From assembly GCF_007655135.1 (NCBI RefSeq), contig NC_045128.1, positions 31,714,811 through 31,778,810 on the forward strand: a DNA stretch of 64,000 bases, read 5' to 3'. The notes under the pieces are model-generated. The model saw nothing but the letters and a program-made list of their open reading frames with translations. It searched no databases and was not told where the DNA came from. Below, piece by piece: positions 22,638-33,446 of this stretch (the first letter of the stretch is position 1; each line of letters starts with the position of its first letter). A program made the position numbers and the translations under genes. This DNA comes from Punica granatum. Taxonomy: Eukaryota; Streptophyta; Magnoliopsida; Myrtales; Lythraceae.

Positions 22638-23810
22638 TTAAGGCTTGCGAAGCTTCTCCATAAGATCAGTTAGCAGTTGGGAATGTACCGTCGTTGTTCT
22701 TCCGACATGATAGAGGTATCCATATCGAGGAGCATTAATTCGTTTTTCTTTTGCTTTTCCTTTATCAAATCCTCATGGAGGTCAAGTCTTTATGCTACTT
22801 GGCTTTTGAGCTCACCGTACTTCTCATCCTTCTGGCCATCAAACCCGGGCGCTTTGGATTTTGCTTTAAGCTTCCTTTTCGCTGCTGTTGAGCCTTGTGG
22901 ACGAACCGGAGACTGCACAGCATCCAAATTGACAATTGTCTCGTCACAATTTGACGATGATGAGTACTGTCCATACGCACTCGTCTTTGTCCTCTTGGAG
23001 TCTCCGAAAATTTCCATTACATCGTATAGAGCTTGCCACTTTGGTTCGTGTTGTAGTATTTTCCAATGCTTCTCAAAAGAGCAATCCTTTCCGTACCTCA
23101 CCACATATTCTTTGCGTGCCTCTACCATGACATCTTCCTTATTGTAACCAGTAATTCTGTCTTGACGTGCTTTTGCATAGTAGGCAGTGAAATGACTAAC
23201 CCCATTACTGATTCGGCCCCCATAACTCTTTTAGCGAATTTTCATTCTTCTTTATCAAATTGAAGTTGTTGTCAATAGTGCAATAAAAATGGACCCGAAG
23301 TCAAAAGCCATCGACTTTCTGGTCGGTGCTAACCACGGAATCCTTCGAGACATTTAACCATGCACTCATGAGGAGATCATCTGGCTCTTAACGCCAATGT
23401 GAATTCTTTTGTCCGTCATCTTGAACTTCGACATCTTGGTCGTTTGGATCGACACCATCGATAGCATCTTGGCCGGACATTCGAGAGTATTGTGAACCCA
23501 TGGGAGTTTCGGGGCATTGTTTAGATGAGCCCTCGGCATTAGCAGCGCTCAGACCCGAGCTATTGTATTGCACTTGAATTGGATGAGACGATGTATCGTT
23601 GCCTCCATGAAATTGTGGAAGCATGTGTGGATGATAAGTAGTTTGATAATAAGGACGATTTGGATGTGGAGGAAAATTTGGATGATGAGGGAAATTTGGA
23701 TGTTCGGGGTATGGAGATTGAGAATTTGGGTAATTTGAATTTGGAGACGAGAAATTGAGATTTTGCATGAAATTGAGAGTATCATCATTATTGGTTTGAT
23801 TGGAATCCAT
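22638..23810 (-). pseudogene. PIF/Harbinger ORF1 (Myb/SANT-like accessory protein), broken
   Basis: ATG at 23810 (MDSNQTNND..) opens a long Asn/Pro/Tyr-rich N-terminus, then SHWR and DDLLMSAWLNVSKD, the trihelix/SANT-like core of the accessory protein that assists PIF transposases. A TAA replaces the expected Gln codon right after SHWR (23388), and a TGA replaces a Trp codon soon after. The next part (ARKEYVVRYGKDCSFEKHWKI) is in another frame. The Lys-rich tail ends near 22638. Confidence 0.75.
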
Positions 23811-24114
23811 CTTGAAAATGAGAGGAAATGGATGAGAAAATGTGTGAATAATGTTGAATTTATATGTAGTATTTATAGGAGAACTTTTTAAAATCATTTA
23901 AAAAAAAACTAGTTATAACAGTTGAAAGAGCAAGGACTCTTTCAGCTATTTTTTTTTTTTAAAAAGGGTCAATTGGGGCAGGCACCGACCCATTTCATTG
24001 GGCTAGTGCTGCGGGCCCAAGGCTCCCGCAGCGAGAGTGCCATTTTGGGGTCAGTCCAATTGCCACGTGGACCCAACTAACTCCAAAATCGGGCACCCAC
24101 TGCCAATACTCTTA

Positions 24115-25044
24115 GTCTTAGGTCTTACATATAAATCCCAAATCTTTCCATTGTATAACCGATGTGGCATTCGCGGAGTATGACAAACTCCTCCCTTTTA
24201 GTTCTTGCGTCCTCGCTGGGCACTTGGGTTGGGGTCCAAAACATAACTCCCATGGATTCGGGCTCGTGGGTAGCCTCCAAAATGCCTACCCGCAATCATA
24301 CATGGTTGTGGGAGAAGATCAACTTTGATACTATATGTAACGTCATTGCTAGGCCCATCGCTCAAAAGAGCTAGCTGCCAGTGAGGTCCATATAAGCCCA
24401 TGAAAATTCGATATGATCCATATAAGTTAAGTAATTCTATGACATCGGTGTGAATTCGGGTCTTTTCAGTCCAACTGGGACCCTAGTTCCTGAATTTCTA
24501 TCCAAATTAAGGTTGAGAAAAGGAAGTTTTCCAATCATTGACTCAAACTCATTGTCGAACCCCACTCAGTGGAATATGGAAATACTTATGGTAGAACGAG
24601 TCAATCTAATCTTTCACAATAAAGTAATAGATGGAACTGCCATTAATATATATATATATATATACATATACATTTGGCTTCCAAAACTTTTCTTAATTCA
24701 GTTAACTAAACTAGCTCGATCAACTTGCGCTCGCTCGGTCCTTAATTCGCTCGTAACATTCATCACAATATTTATTATTAATTTATTGTGCTCTGGCATA
24801 CGTTAACTAATTTGTAACACAAAAATTGTTCCCATTTTAATTTCTTAATACATGGAATAGTTGACGATCGATTGAGCAGTGGTCAACATATATAATGCAT
24901 GTTACGTTGCATCCTCAGTGTAGCTAGCTAGTATGAAATTATATATACTAGGAAAAAAATAATCGCACGTTGCCGCGTCGTAATTTTACGACCAAAATTA
25001 TAGATTTTGAATGAATATTTTGATTATATAAGTTTCAAAAATTA
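24115..25044. other. Retroelement-like repeat and intergenic DNA, no gene
   Basis: The region 24115-24400 belongs to the same dispersed repeat as 20399-20450. The rest has (TA)n at 24648-24664 and no supportable coding sequence. Confidence 0.45.
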
Positions 25045-27950
25045 TTATCATTTGGTTGAATATTATTTCACTGGGCACACATTTCTCCCTTTATATAGTA
25101 GAGTAGAGATGAGAACCATATCATCATCACATCGTATTATTTAAGGAAAAATCATGTTAAACTAATAAGATATTTTCTTTTCAAAAATAGGAATAAATAA
25201 GCCAAATAACAAAATAGAAACATCAAGACACAAACTTGAGGAAAACATGGACTCATTGAGCATAGTGATTAGATAAAACTGAGCATTTTTTTAATGAAAT
25301 ATTATTGTATTTTATCATATTGAATTCTAACATTTATTTAAGTTTTTTTTTTTGGCTTTGTAAATTGACAGTCTCATGGTACCTTCTGTTGATTGGTTAT
25401 CAGAGTAAGAATCAAATAAAGAATAATTTGACAAAAAAAAATAAAATTAAATAACCATGTGCAAAGATTGGCTGTAAAAGTAGAAAGACTAATTCCTTGG
25501 AATTTAAGCTGATGTTTGAGTGCCAAGCTAAGGAGACTTTCAAACCTCCAAAAAATTATTTCTATTTTTTTAATTGTGACTATTCTCCTTTTATCTTAAT
25601 AAATGTGTATATATATATATATAAGACACATACATAGTACCTAGTTAGCTAGTATCTAGATTTTACACACACATAAACTGCCGGGTTCCAGTCTAGGTCT
25701 GGTATTGTTCCTTCCATCTGATCCTGTTCTGTCGATTTCTACTTATACATGTATAGCAATTCTTATCTTCTGCTGCTATATATAGCACTCGCGATATATA
25801 TTATATTTGGCTTCTAAAGACTTTTCTCAATTCAATTAATTATTTAAGCTCGTTCGATTTGCTCGCTCGTATTGTACCTTTTAGAGAAGGGGTCCACTAT
25901 ATTCTTGAGAATGTGACCGGTATCATCCTGCATGATTGAATAGCATGATTTCTAGCTAAATCCCCAAATTCAAAATAGATAAATATATCTATCGAGTCTA
26001 ATGATTCTTCGATAATCTACGTATATTTTCATAAGACAACTTTCTTGTAAGTTTGAATTCTGAACTAATTATTGGGCCCTTCTTTTTAGTTTTATTTGCA
26101 CCCATTGTTAGAGTTTCATGTAAGTCCCGAAAGAAGAAAAATACTTTCTTCTTCAGTCACCAGAAATAGAAAAAGGCCAATTCGCAGTCAAGCACCAAAA
26201 AGAGGAAAGAATCAGAAAGACTCATCATGATCATGTGTTCTGCTTACTTACCATATCTCTCGTGTTTATTCTGTTTTGTCCTGAGATGGGATAGTTGCCA
26301 CGATCGAATCACTATTTTATTGATGATGATGATGATGATGATGATAAATTATACAATTACAAATTATTAGACATAGAGGATAGAACCTATAAACCTAACC
26401 AAAAAAAAAAACCAGCCCACTGACATGTAAGAGAAACATAGAGAATCTCTTTATTTTTCTCACCCCCCACACACATATACACAATTTTTTTTTTGCTGAA
26501 AGTGTTTAGTTATAATCTACCGCAAAAGTGAATACAAGAGAAAATGCTCAATGTCCAATTGGGTATTACAAGAACGGAAGAAATAGTTTATTCTTCAAGT
26601 GAACAATAAAGGATAATAAGTGAAAAAAATCACAACGGATAAAGATAGATATAGATGTAAAGATCCGCTCCCAATTTGCTAACAACCTTTCATCACATAC
26701 TCCAGCCAATACTGGGAAGGGAGAAAAAAGATTGCACCTTGCCCCAAATCCATGATGAAAATCTACGATGCTACGAAACAAAGTATAGTAGCAAGGTATA
26801 TTGGGTCAGTATCCATGCGCAAGATCCTACCATAGATCACAACCTCTAATTCGAATAATCAGACCTAATACTTAATAGCCCAATCCCAAAATAATCAAAC
26901 CAAGATTGTCGGGGCCTCCTTGATCGGTTCAGACCAGCATTTATCTCAGGAAACCAAGACCTGTTCAAAACCCAACACAAAAAGGCAAGCCACAAAAGTC
27001 GATTTGAACAAGCTGGAAGGTAAGATCAATCAAACTTCGGGTGCTTTCATCTAGGTGGTGGGCGGTGATTCTGTCGCGGGGTGTGGAGAAGAGGTCGTAG
27101 AGGAGAAGTCACCATCGGGCCGACCCACATAAGAGATTTTACGATGCAATCAATAAAGATGAATTGCACTATACAATTGAATAAATTACTTAATTTTTAA
27201 GTAGAAAAGCATTTTATCGAAAGGTAAGTAATTTTTTTTTGAAATATGTGTAAATTATTTCGAAGTTCGTACAAAATACCCTGAGATGTGTATGCTATAG
27301 AGTAAGTAGTTTATTATAGAGTAAAGTAAGTTACTTTGATTGTATGATACAACTTGATTGTACCATAGACCTTCCCTATTATTTGTTATTTATCTATGTC
27401 CGTTTGAATTATTATTATTGTTGTTATTATTATTATTATTATTGAAGCTTACAATATCTTGTTATATATGATTGTTAGAAAATGATATTCCTCCCAAAAT
27501 GGAGCCCTTTAAATCCAGCAAATGTCTCAAAATTAAAGGAGATTACTCGTCCCCGAGAGATCAAATTGATTACAGGAACATGAGTTTAATTAGTGGATTT
27601 ATTAATGAATAAGGAAAAACATTATTTGGACGGGTGGTAAATGGATTGACCTTAAAACATTATCTGGTTCAAGTTCTCTTTCTACCCCTTGAGCACGAAT
27701 TCGGCGAACCCATCAAGCGAGGCCCGTGGCTGGGTGCGCATTGGGTTCAAGCTTTGGGTGTGGCTCAGGAACCCCTAGCTCGCTGGAGCTCTGAGCTCCA
27801 ACGAACAAGGGGATTGTTCGTCTCCTCCTTTCTTCTTTTTTTTTTTTTTTTTTTGTTTTTTTAAATTTCAGTTTTTTATATTTTTAATAAATATTATATA
27901 ATTTTTATTTTTAAATAAATAAACTATTAATTAATTAATTAATTAATTAA
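25045..27950. repeat. Segmental duplication (partner 52405-55690)
   Basis: Colinear with 52405-55690: the same opening ('attatcatttggttgaatatta'), the same (GAT)n tract near 26320 and 54010, and the same joint to the block that opens this window (27110 onward resembles position 1 onward). The partner alone contains the small MITE at 53554-53782. No gene is supported; a 71-aa minus frame at 26566-26781 is in worn non-coding sequence. Confidence 0.85.
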
Positions 27951-28244
27951 GCATAATACATTGATCTACGACTAGTTAATTAATTAAGCACAATCATGCG
28001 GCTCTCACTCACGTTGGTCAAACCATGCATGCATTCTTAATCAATAAATTGTGAAGGTCGCGATATTGATTAAGCAATGGTTATACATATTATATATTTG
28101 TAGAACGGCACCAACGCCAAAGTATAGAGACTCCAGCAGTTTTTGCTCTAATTAAGCCTACGACAGACTAATTATCAATATGTATAAAAATAATTTTTTT
28201 CGTGGGTATAAAAACTTTTTTTTTGCCTATGAAAAATAAATAAA

Positions 28245-28975
28245 AGAGAAAGTACGAAAATCCCTTTATAGTTTAAACTTGAGACAAATTGGACCATGTA
28301 GTTTTTCTATGGATAAATAACACCATGTGTTTTATTTCGTGAGACATAATGAACCTCACAATTAATTTTTTATCAGTTTTGGTCCTCAAACTTTTCTTTT
28401 TGACATTATTACCCTCAAACTTTCAACTTTTTTTTTCAATTTGATCCTAAAATTTGAAAAGAAAAAAGAAAAGAAAGGGGAGGGGGACCGGGGCCATCGG
28501 TCGTCAACCCCGACCCCACCACCGAGGTCACATGCACCCACAGAGGATGCCGTCGACTATGGAGGTGGGGTCGGGATTACAGATTGATAGAACCTGCCAC
28601 GAATTGACCGGGATCTCGAACTCGAGATCTCGGTAGATTCAAGAGCTAGGGCCACTAATCGGCGACCCCGACCCCACACTCAAGGTTTTTGGCGTCCTCT
28701 ATGGGTGTCGGCAACTTCAGTTGTGGGGTTGGGGTTGCAAACTGGCTGCCCAAGTCCCTTTTTTTTTTTTGAATTTTAGGATCAAATTGCAGAAAATTTA
28801 AAAGTTATAGGGTAATAATGACAAAAAGAAAATTTTGAGGACCAAAAGTGATGAAAAACTAACTGTGATGTCCATTATGTCTCACGAAGTGAATCACATG
28901 GTATTATTTATCCCTAAAAAATTACATGGTCCAATTTGTTTCAAAATACAAGGAGGGTTTTTGTACTTTTTCCAA
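28245..28975. mobile_element. Fold-back element with GC-rich centre
   Basis: The left arm from about 28250 ('aagtacgaaaatccc..acaaattggaccatgtag..gataaataacaccatgtg') returns as its reverse complement up to about 28972 (TACTTTTTCC end). The arms are about 180-200 bp. The centre (28475-28760) is GC-rich and itself loosely palindromic. No transposase. Because this element splits the 28.0-29.3 kb stretch relative to its inverted partner at 10.6-11.2 kb, it arrived after that duplication. Confidence 0.65.
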
Positions 28976-30347
28976 TAATATATTAATGGGCAATCTATGT
29001 GTACCCGAAAATGGGATGTTGGTCTCTTACAGGCAAACCTGTTGTTTTTCTTTTAGGGAACAAATCCCTGTTTTATTGATAACAACTTATATAATTACAA
29101 AGAGCATAAAAGATGATATCCTAATTAGAAAAGAGAATTTTCAAGGGATCCACAATTCATAATTGCAGAGTACTTTCCATTGCTAGTGTACTAACACGAC
29201 GTACATTGCATATATTTATGCCATATTCTTTAAATAACATGTGTAAGACGTCCTAATTTTAATATTAGTAGTTTCATCGTGATTCTAGAGCTTATGTTAA
29301 AAGATTAAAATTGAACAATGATATGAATCGAGAGGTGTATAAAGATTTTCCTGAAATTCCAAGAACCCCAAGAGAAACTCTACGTACCTAAAAGATGAGA
29401 CTAGTAAAATGATATTCGAATAAAAAACATAGGGAGAGCCAAAGACAGTAATTGTAAGTAGCACAGAATCCGATGGATGAAAGAGTACAAGCGATCAAAA
29501 TATAAAAACATTGTGAACTTAGTGAACAAGACAATATAAAAGTCCACTCTCAAGCCAACGCGGACTGGTTTAAGTGGTTATACATTTATTTCTGTTAAAT
29601 AAAGTTTAGAGTTCGAATATTGTAAATAGAGAAAATCTACACTGAGAGAATTTTATCTTTTAATGAACTAATACATTCTAACTGGACTAGTCTGGACTTT
29701 TTGGGCTTTCAAATAACATAATGCGCACTAAAGAATTGAATTGATCCACAAATTATTTAAAAATAATGTCTTTTAGATACTCAATTAATTCAAACCTCAT
29801 GGAATAGTTATATCGTTTTAACTTAATAATTTCTCTCCTTATATAGGACCATTTCCAACATAATACTACTGTGAATTAGTTAATATCCAATAAAAAATGA
29901 TTGAATAATTGGGTATTAATTGTCAGCTAGTAATTTATATTATCTGATATCGAAATTCTAGTATACATCGATGAAGCAGCCATCACGGTGTAATACAGCG
30001 AGGAATCTAAGCTTGAGTCGAGTATACAAACGTCGGGGGCAGAAAATAGTATCAACATCGTGTATTTATCCCAAAAAAACATTGTGTATTTTTGTACATA
30101 AATGAAACAAAAGTATAGATACAAAAACATTTCTCTATACATATGCTTGTGTATGTATATGATATACGCATGGCCCTCCTTTGTCATCAGTAAAAAGAAA
30201 AAAGAAAAAAAAATTGTTGCAATTAATCTAAGGGCGGGCATCCGCAATTTTACCTTTTTGTCCCGCCCCACCAAAAAAAATAAAATTCCCAACCTTATTT
30301 TTCAGTGAAAATAAATTTTGACATTTGAAATAACTTAATTATTATTG
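28976..30347. other. Intergenic, no gene
   Basis: Contains inverted matches to 10.6-10.9 and 12.55-12.75 kb, a SINE-like copy (29555-29700), and from 30215 a copy of the '..gttgcaattaatctaaggg..' module also found at 19.69 kb. Confidence 0.5.
29555..29700 (+). repeat. SINE-like repeat, best-preserved copy
   Basis: GGACTGGTTTAAGTGGTTA (A-box-like) is followed at about 40 bp by GAGTTCGAATATTG (B-box-like), then a non-tRNA body reading 'gagagaattttatc' and 'ggactagtctggac'. Related copies lie at 2865, 12370 (minus) and 59185. No 3' tail or TSD is clear. Confidence 0.5.
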
Positions 30348-31520
30348 GGGTAAATTGCACCGGTGGTCCAAAATGTTTTACAAATGTTTCATGATGGTCC
30401 AAAAAGTTTTTTTCGCTACATGATGGTACAAAATGTTTCAAAGTTATTTCATGATGGTACAAATCGTTAACTCGAGCTGACGCCATTAACATTTTGCTGA
30501 CGTGGCGCGTCCTATGTGTCACTTTTGTTACGTGGAACCAATCATAGTGCGCCATGTCATTTAAGACAAAATAAAATTTTAAAAAATCCAAAAAAATACG
30601 AAAAATAATTAAAAAATACAAAAAAAGAGTAAAAATTTTGAAAAAAAATAAAAAAATATTTTAAAATATTGAAAATATTGAAAATTTTAAAATTATTTTT
30701 AAAAATTTAAAATTTCTTAAATTTTTTTTAAAAAATATAAAAAATACAAAAAAATACAAAAAAGAGTAAACATTTAAAACAAATAAAAAAATTTATTTTA
30801 AAATTTTGAAATTTTTTTTATTTATTTTTTATTTTTTTTATTTTTTTAAAATTTTTTAAATAATTGTTTTATTTTTAAAATGGTAAATTTCAATATTAAA
30901 TTTTACAATTTTTAAAATGGTAAATTTCAATATTAAATTTTACAATTTTTAAAATGGTAAATTTCAATATTAAATTTTAAATAATTTTAATATTAAATTT
31001 TAAAGTTTTATAAAATTATTGAAAATAATTTTTAAAAATAAAAAAATTAATTTTTTTAAAAAATAATTTTTAAAAAATAATTTTCAAAATTTTAAAATAA
31101 TTTTTTTATTTTTCTAAATTTTTACTCCTTTTTTGTATTTTTTATATTTTTTTAAAAAATTTAAAATTTAAATTTCTAAAAATAATTTTCAAAATTTTCA
31201 AAATTTTAAAATATTTTTTATTTTTTTTCAAAATTTTACTCTTTTTTTGTATTTTTTTAATTTTTTTTGTATTTTTTTGGACTTTTTAAAATTTTATTTT
31301 GTCTTAAATGACGTGGCGCACTATGATTGGTTTCACGTAACAAAAGTGACACATAGGACGCGACACGTCAGCAAAATGTTAACGGCGTCAGCTCAAGTTG
31401 ACGATTTGTACCATCATGAAACAACTTTGAAACATTTTGTACCATCATGCAGGAAAAAAAACTTTTTGAACCATCATGAAACATTTGTAAAACATTTTGG
31501 ACCACCGGTGCAATTTACCC
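30348..31520. mobile_element. Mutator-like fold-back element, 1173 bp
   Basis: GGGTAAATTGCACCGGTGG opens the element and its reverse complement closes it. The arms pair over roughly 280 bp, including paired 'catgatggt' and 'gctgacgtggcgcg' segments. A perfect 9-bp TSD, TTATTATTG, lies at 30339-30347 and 31521-31529. The centre is nearly pure A/T with short direct repeats ('aaaatggtaaatttcaatatt', three copies at about 30878-30975). A 9-bp TSD with long TIRs is the signature of Mutator-like elements. No MURA-type gene, so it is non-autonomous. Frames inside the arms are not genes. Confidence 0.9.
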
Positions 31521-31984
31521 TTATTATTGAACAAACCGGTCACTGTTTCTTAATAATTGAGTTTAACTAAAAATTATTTACCATCTAACCTACTTGCCAT
31601 TAATATCACATATCATAGCCACACAAGATAAGTTTTACGCATAAAAGATAAGTTTTACGCATAAAAAGTGTTATTTCTTTACGTTTTGTTAACTACTTAT
31701 TTTCTTTATAAGTAATCTTGATCCGATGGATGCTCATGCAATTTAACACTTCTCTCATTTAGTCTTTCACTACATCTTTTTCTCCTAAAAAACACTAACG
31801 ATATTGTCATGGATGAATTAATTCTAACATATATGCATGAGACCAATTAATTAAATAATACTATATCTATCAAATAAAAAGGCTAATTGAAGAAGTAGAA
31901 AAAATTGCTAGCTAAACACAACTAATTCCTTATAACTCTTCATAGTGTGTATAGAATCCCTAGCTCCATGCCAGTCAAGGCACT

Positions 31985-32345
31985 CGCTAGTGGTGGTACC
32001 TGAAGTAGGGAGCTAGGGCAGGAGCCATAACTGGTGGTGAAGATGGAGGAGAAGCAGCCTGGGCCAGAGTGGGACGAGGTGGAGGCGGTTGTGCTTCCCT
32101 ACATTCCTAGGTGTGCCTTTGCTCGCTCTTCCTGAGATCCCTCCTGACCATATCCCCCAGCATCTGCATGTCTTGGATGCATTCTTCAACACAACAGCGT
32201 AAAATCCAAATAAAGATGGAGATCATCAGCCCAAATAAGGATGATGCGTGTTATGCATACAATGATGACTACTTTCAGTTCAGTCGGGGTTCCATGCCGC
32301 CAAAGATGGAGGAGGAGTCGCTGGACACCAGTAGCAGTTGCAGGA
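31985..32345 (-). pseudogene. Small membrane-protein family, broken copy
   Basis: Homologue of 11543-11842 on the opposite strand. The segment holding the start codon and first residues is deleted; similarity begins at VSSDSSSIFGG. The hydrophobic part is split between frames. The tail has a TAG where the 38.1-kb copy has Trp (RHT-stop-ECREAQ). The Pro-rich tail to ..LAPYFRYHH is otherwise kept. Confidence 0.65.
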
Positions 32346-32664
32346 GTAGGAAAACCAATGAGGACAAGAGGAGAGGTGGCAGTGAGGAAAGGTCGCCAGT
32401 GAGTGAGTCGGTTCTTCTCTTTTTGGGAAGAAAAAGAAAAAAGAAAATATTTGTTCTCTTTTTTTTTTCCTTGCACATTAAGTTTTAAATAAATTGTGAT
32501 ATACTCTAATGTTAAGAGCACGAAGTTTAATATATTCAAGGACGTAATAAAATTTATTTTCATAAATGTAAATCATAGGTATTGGATATCTATCACTAGG
32601 GATCATATTTTGAATGAAAATTTATTTCGTGAAGAATTGTTTAAAATTCACTAAAATATCACAT

Positions 32665-32828
32665 TATTTTTTTTTCGGTTACAAAGAAAACCCAATACCC
32701 AGTATAATAAAAGATAAATAATAAATAACTAATAAAGATGCACGGGTAGTCTCACTACGTATCGAACATGTGGCCTCTAGGTCAACAGACAAAGGAGTGC
32801 GTCATTGCATTACAACTTCTTTTGATCA
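32665..32828 (-). repeat. SINE-like insertion, minus strand (also at 38823-38975)
   Basis: Read on the minus strand it has a tRNA-like head with TTGACCTAGAGGCC, a B-box-like TGTTCGATACG, a body containing 'actacccgtg' and 'attggg', and ends 'tttgtaaccg' plus a run of A. Internal box, A-rich 3' end and length of about 165 bp fit a SINE. It is present in both tandem units, so it is older than that duplication. Confidence 0.5.
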
Positions 32829-33161
32829 CATTATTTTAGACTCAAATATATTTATGAAAAAAATGATTAAAATTGACATTTCTTATTATTCGACAATTGA
32901 TCTTTTTCGATCCGCAGCATTGCCACGGGCATTTTCCTAGTGATATAATATAATATATGCAAATATATACACTTGGTGCTTGGTATTTGATGGAAGCAAG
33001 ATACAATGATCTACGATTAATTAATAATAAGCACATGCAGCTCTCACACGGGACATTGATCTACGATTAATTAAGAATGCATGCATGCATTCTTAATTAA
33101 TTTCTTAAAAGATGGTATTTTGTTTTCCTGAATTTATTCGTAATTGAGAACATATAAAGTG

Positions 33162-33446
33162 TAAAATACCCACTTGGGCCTACACGAACTCGAGCCCATC
33201 TGCAACCCAAAAGTTTAAGCTGATAGGTTATTGGACTCAAGTCTCATATAAGCTTGAGCTTTTAAGTGGATATGGGCTTGAGCCCGTATAAGCTCAATGA
33301 AAATTTAATATGGTATCAGAGCTTAGGTTACGCGTATGCGTGCCTATGCGCGTGTGCGCACCCACACTACGCCAGGCCCAGTATGTCGAGTGCAGCCAAA
33401 GTGTGCGCCTCGTGTTAGTCCCCCCTTGCCCGAGCACGGAAATTTA
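33162..33446 (+). mobile_element. 285-bp retroelement-like insertion with perfect 10-bp TSD
   Basis: ATATAAAGTG lies on both sides (33152-33161 and 33447-33456). Tandem unit 2 at about 39388 is the empty site. The insert carries TGGTATCAGAGC (33311-33322), the canonical plant primer-binding site complementary to initiator tRNA-Met. A retrotransposon-derived fragment is therefore likely, but a 10-bp TSD is too long for integrase. It may have been placed by another mechanism or be a chimeric non-autonomous element. Confidence 0.6.

Larger units (their letters stand above)
20453..24111 (-). mobile_element. PIF/Harbinger transposon, two decayed genes
   Basis: About 3.66 kb. The left terminus GAGCATTTGCAGTG (20456) and the reverse complement of the right terminus GAGTATTGGCAGTG (ends 24111) form the TIR. 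TTA flanks both sides (20450-20452 and 24112-24114), with three extra bases before the left TIR. Inside, on the minus strand, lie a Myb/SANT-like ORF1 (about 22638-23810) and a DDE transposase (about 20933-22179), the standard two-gene PIF layout. Both are broken by stops and frameshifts, so this copy is non-autonomous. Confidence 0.85.

Noticed and set aside
22677..23147. 156-aa plus-strand frame
   Set aside because: It is the complement of the Harbinger ORF1, which carries the recognisable motifs on the minus strand.
30295..31570. Two similar frames of about 108 aa in opposite directions
   Set aside because: They are the two arms of one fold-back transposon, so the similarity is due to the inverted repeat and not to paired genes.
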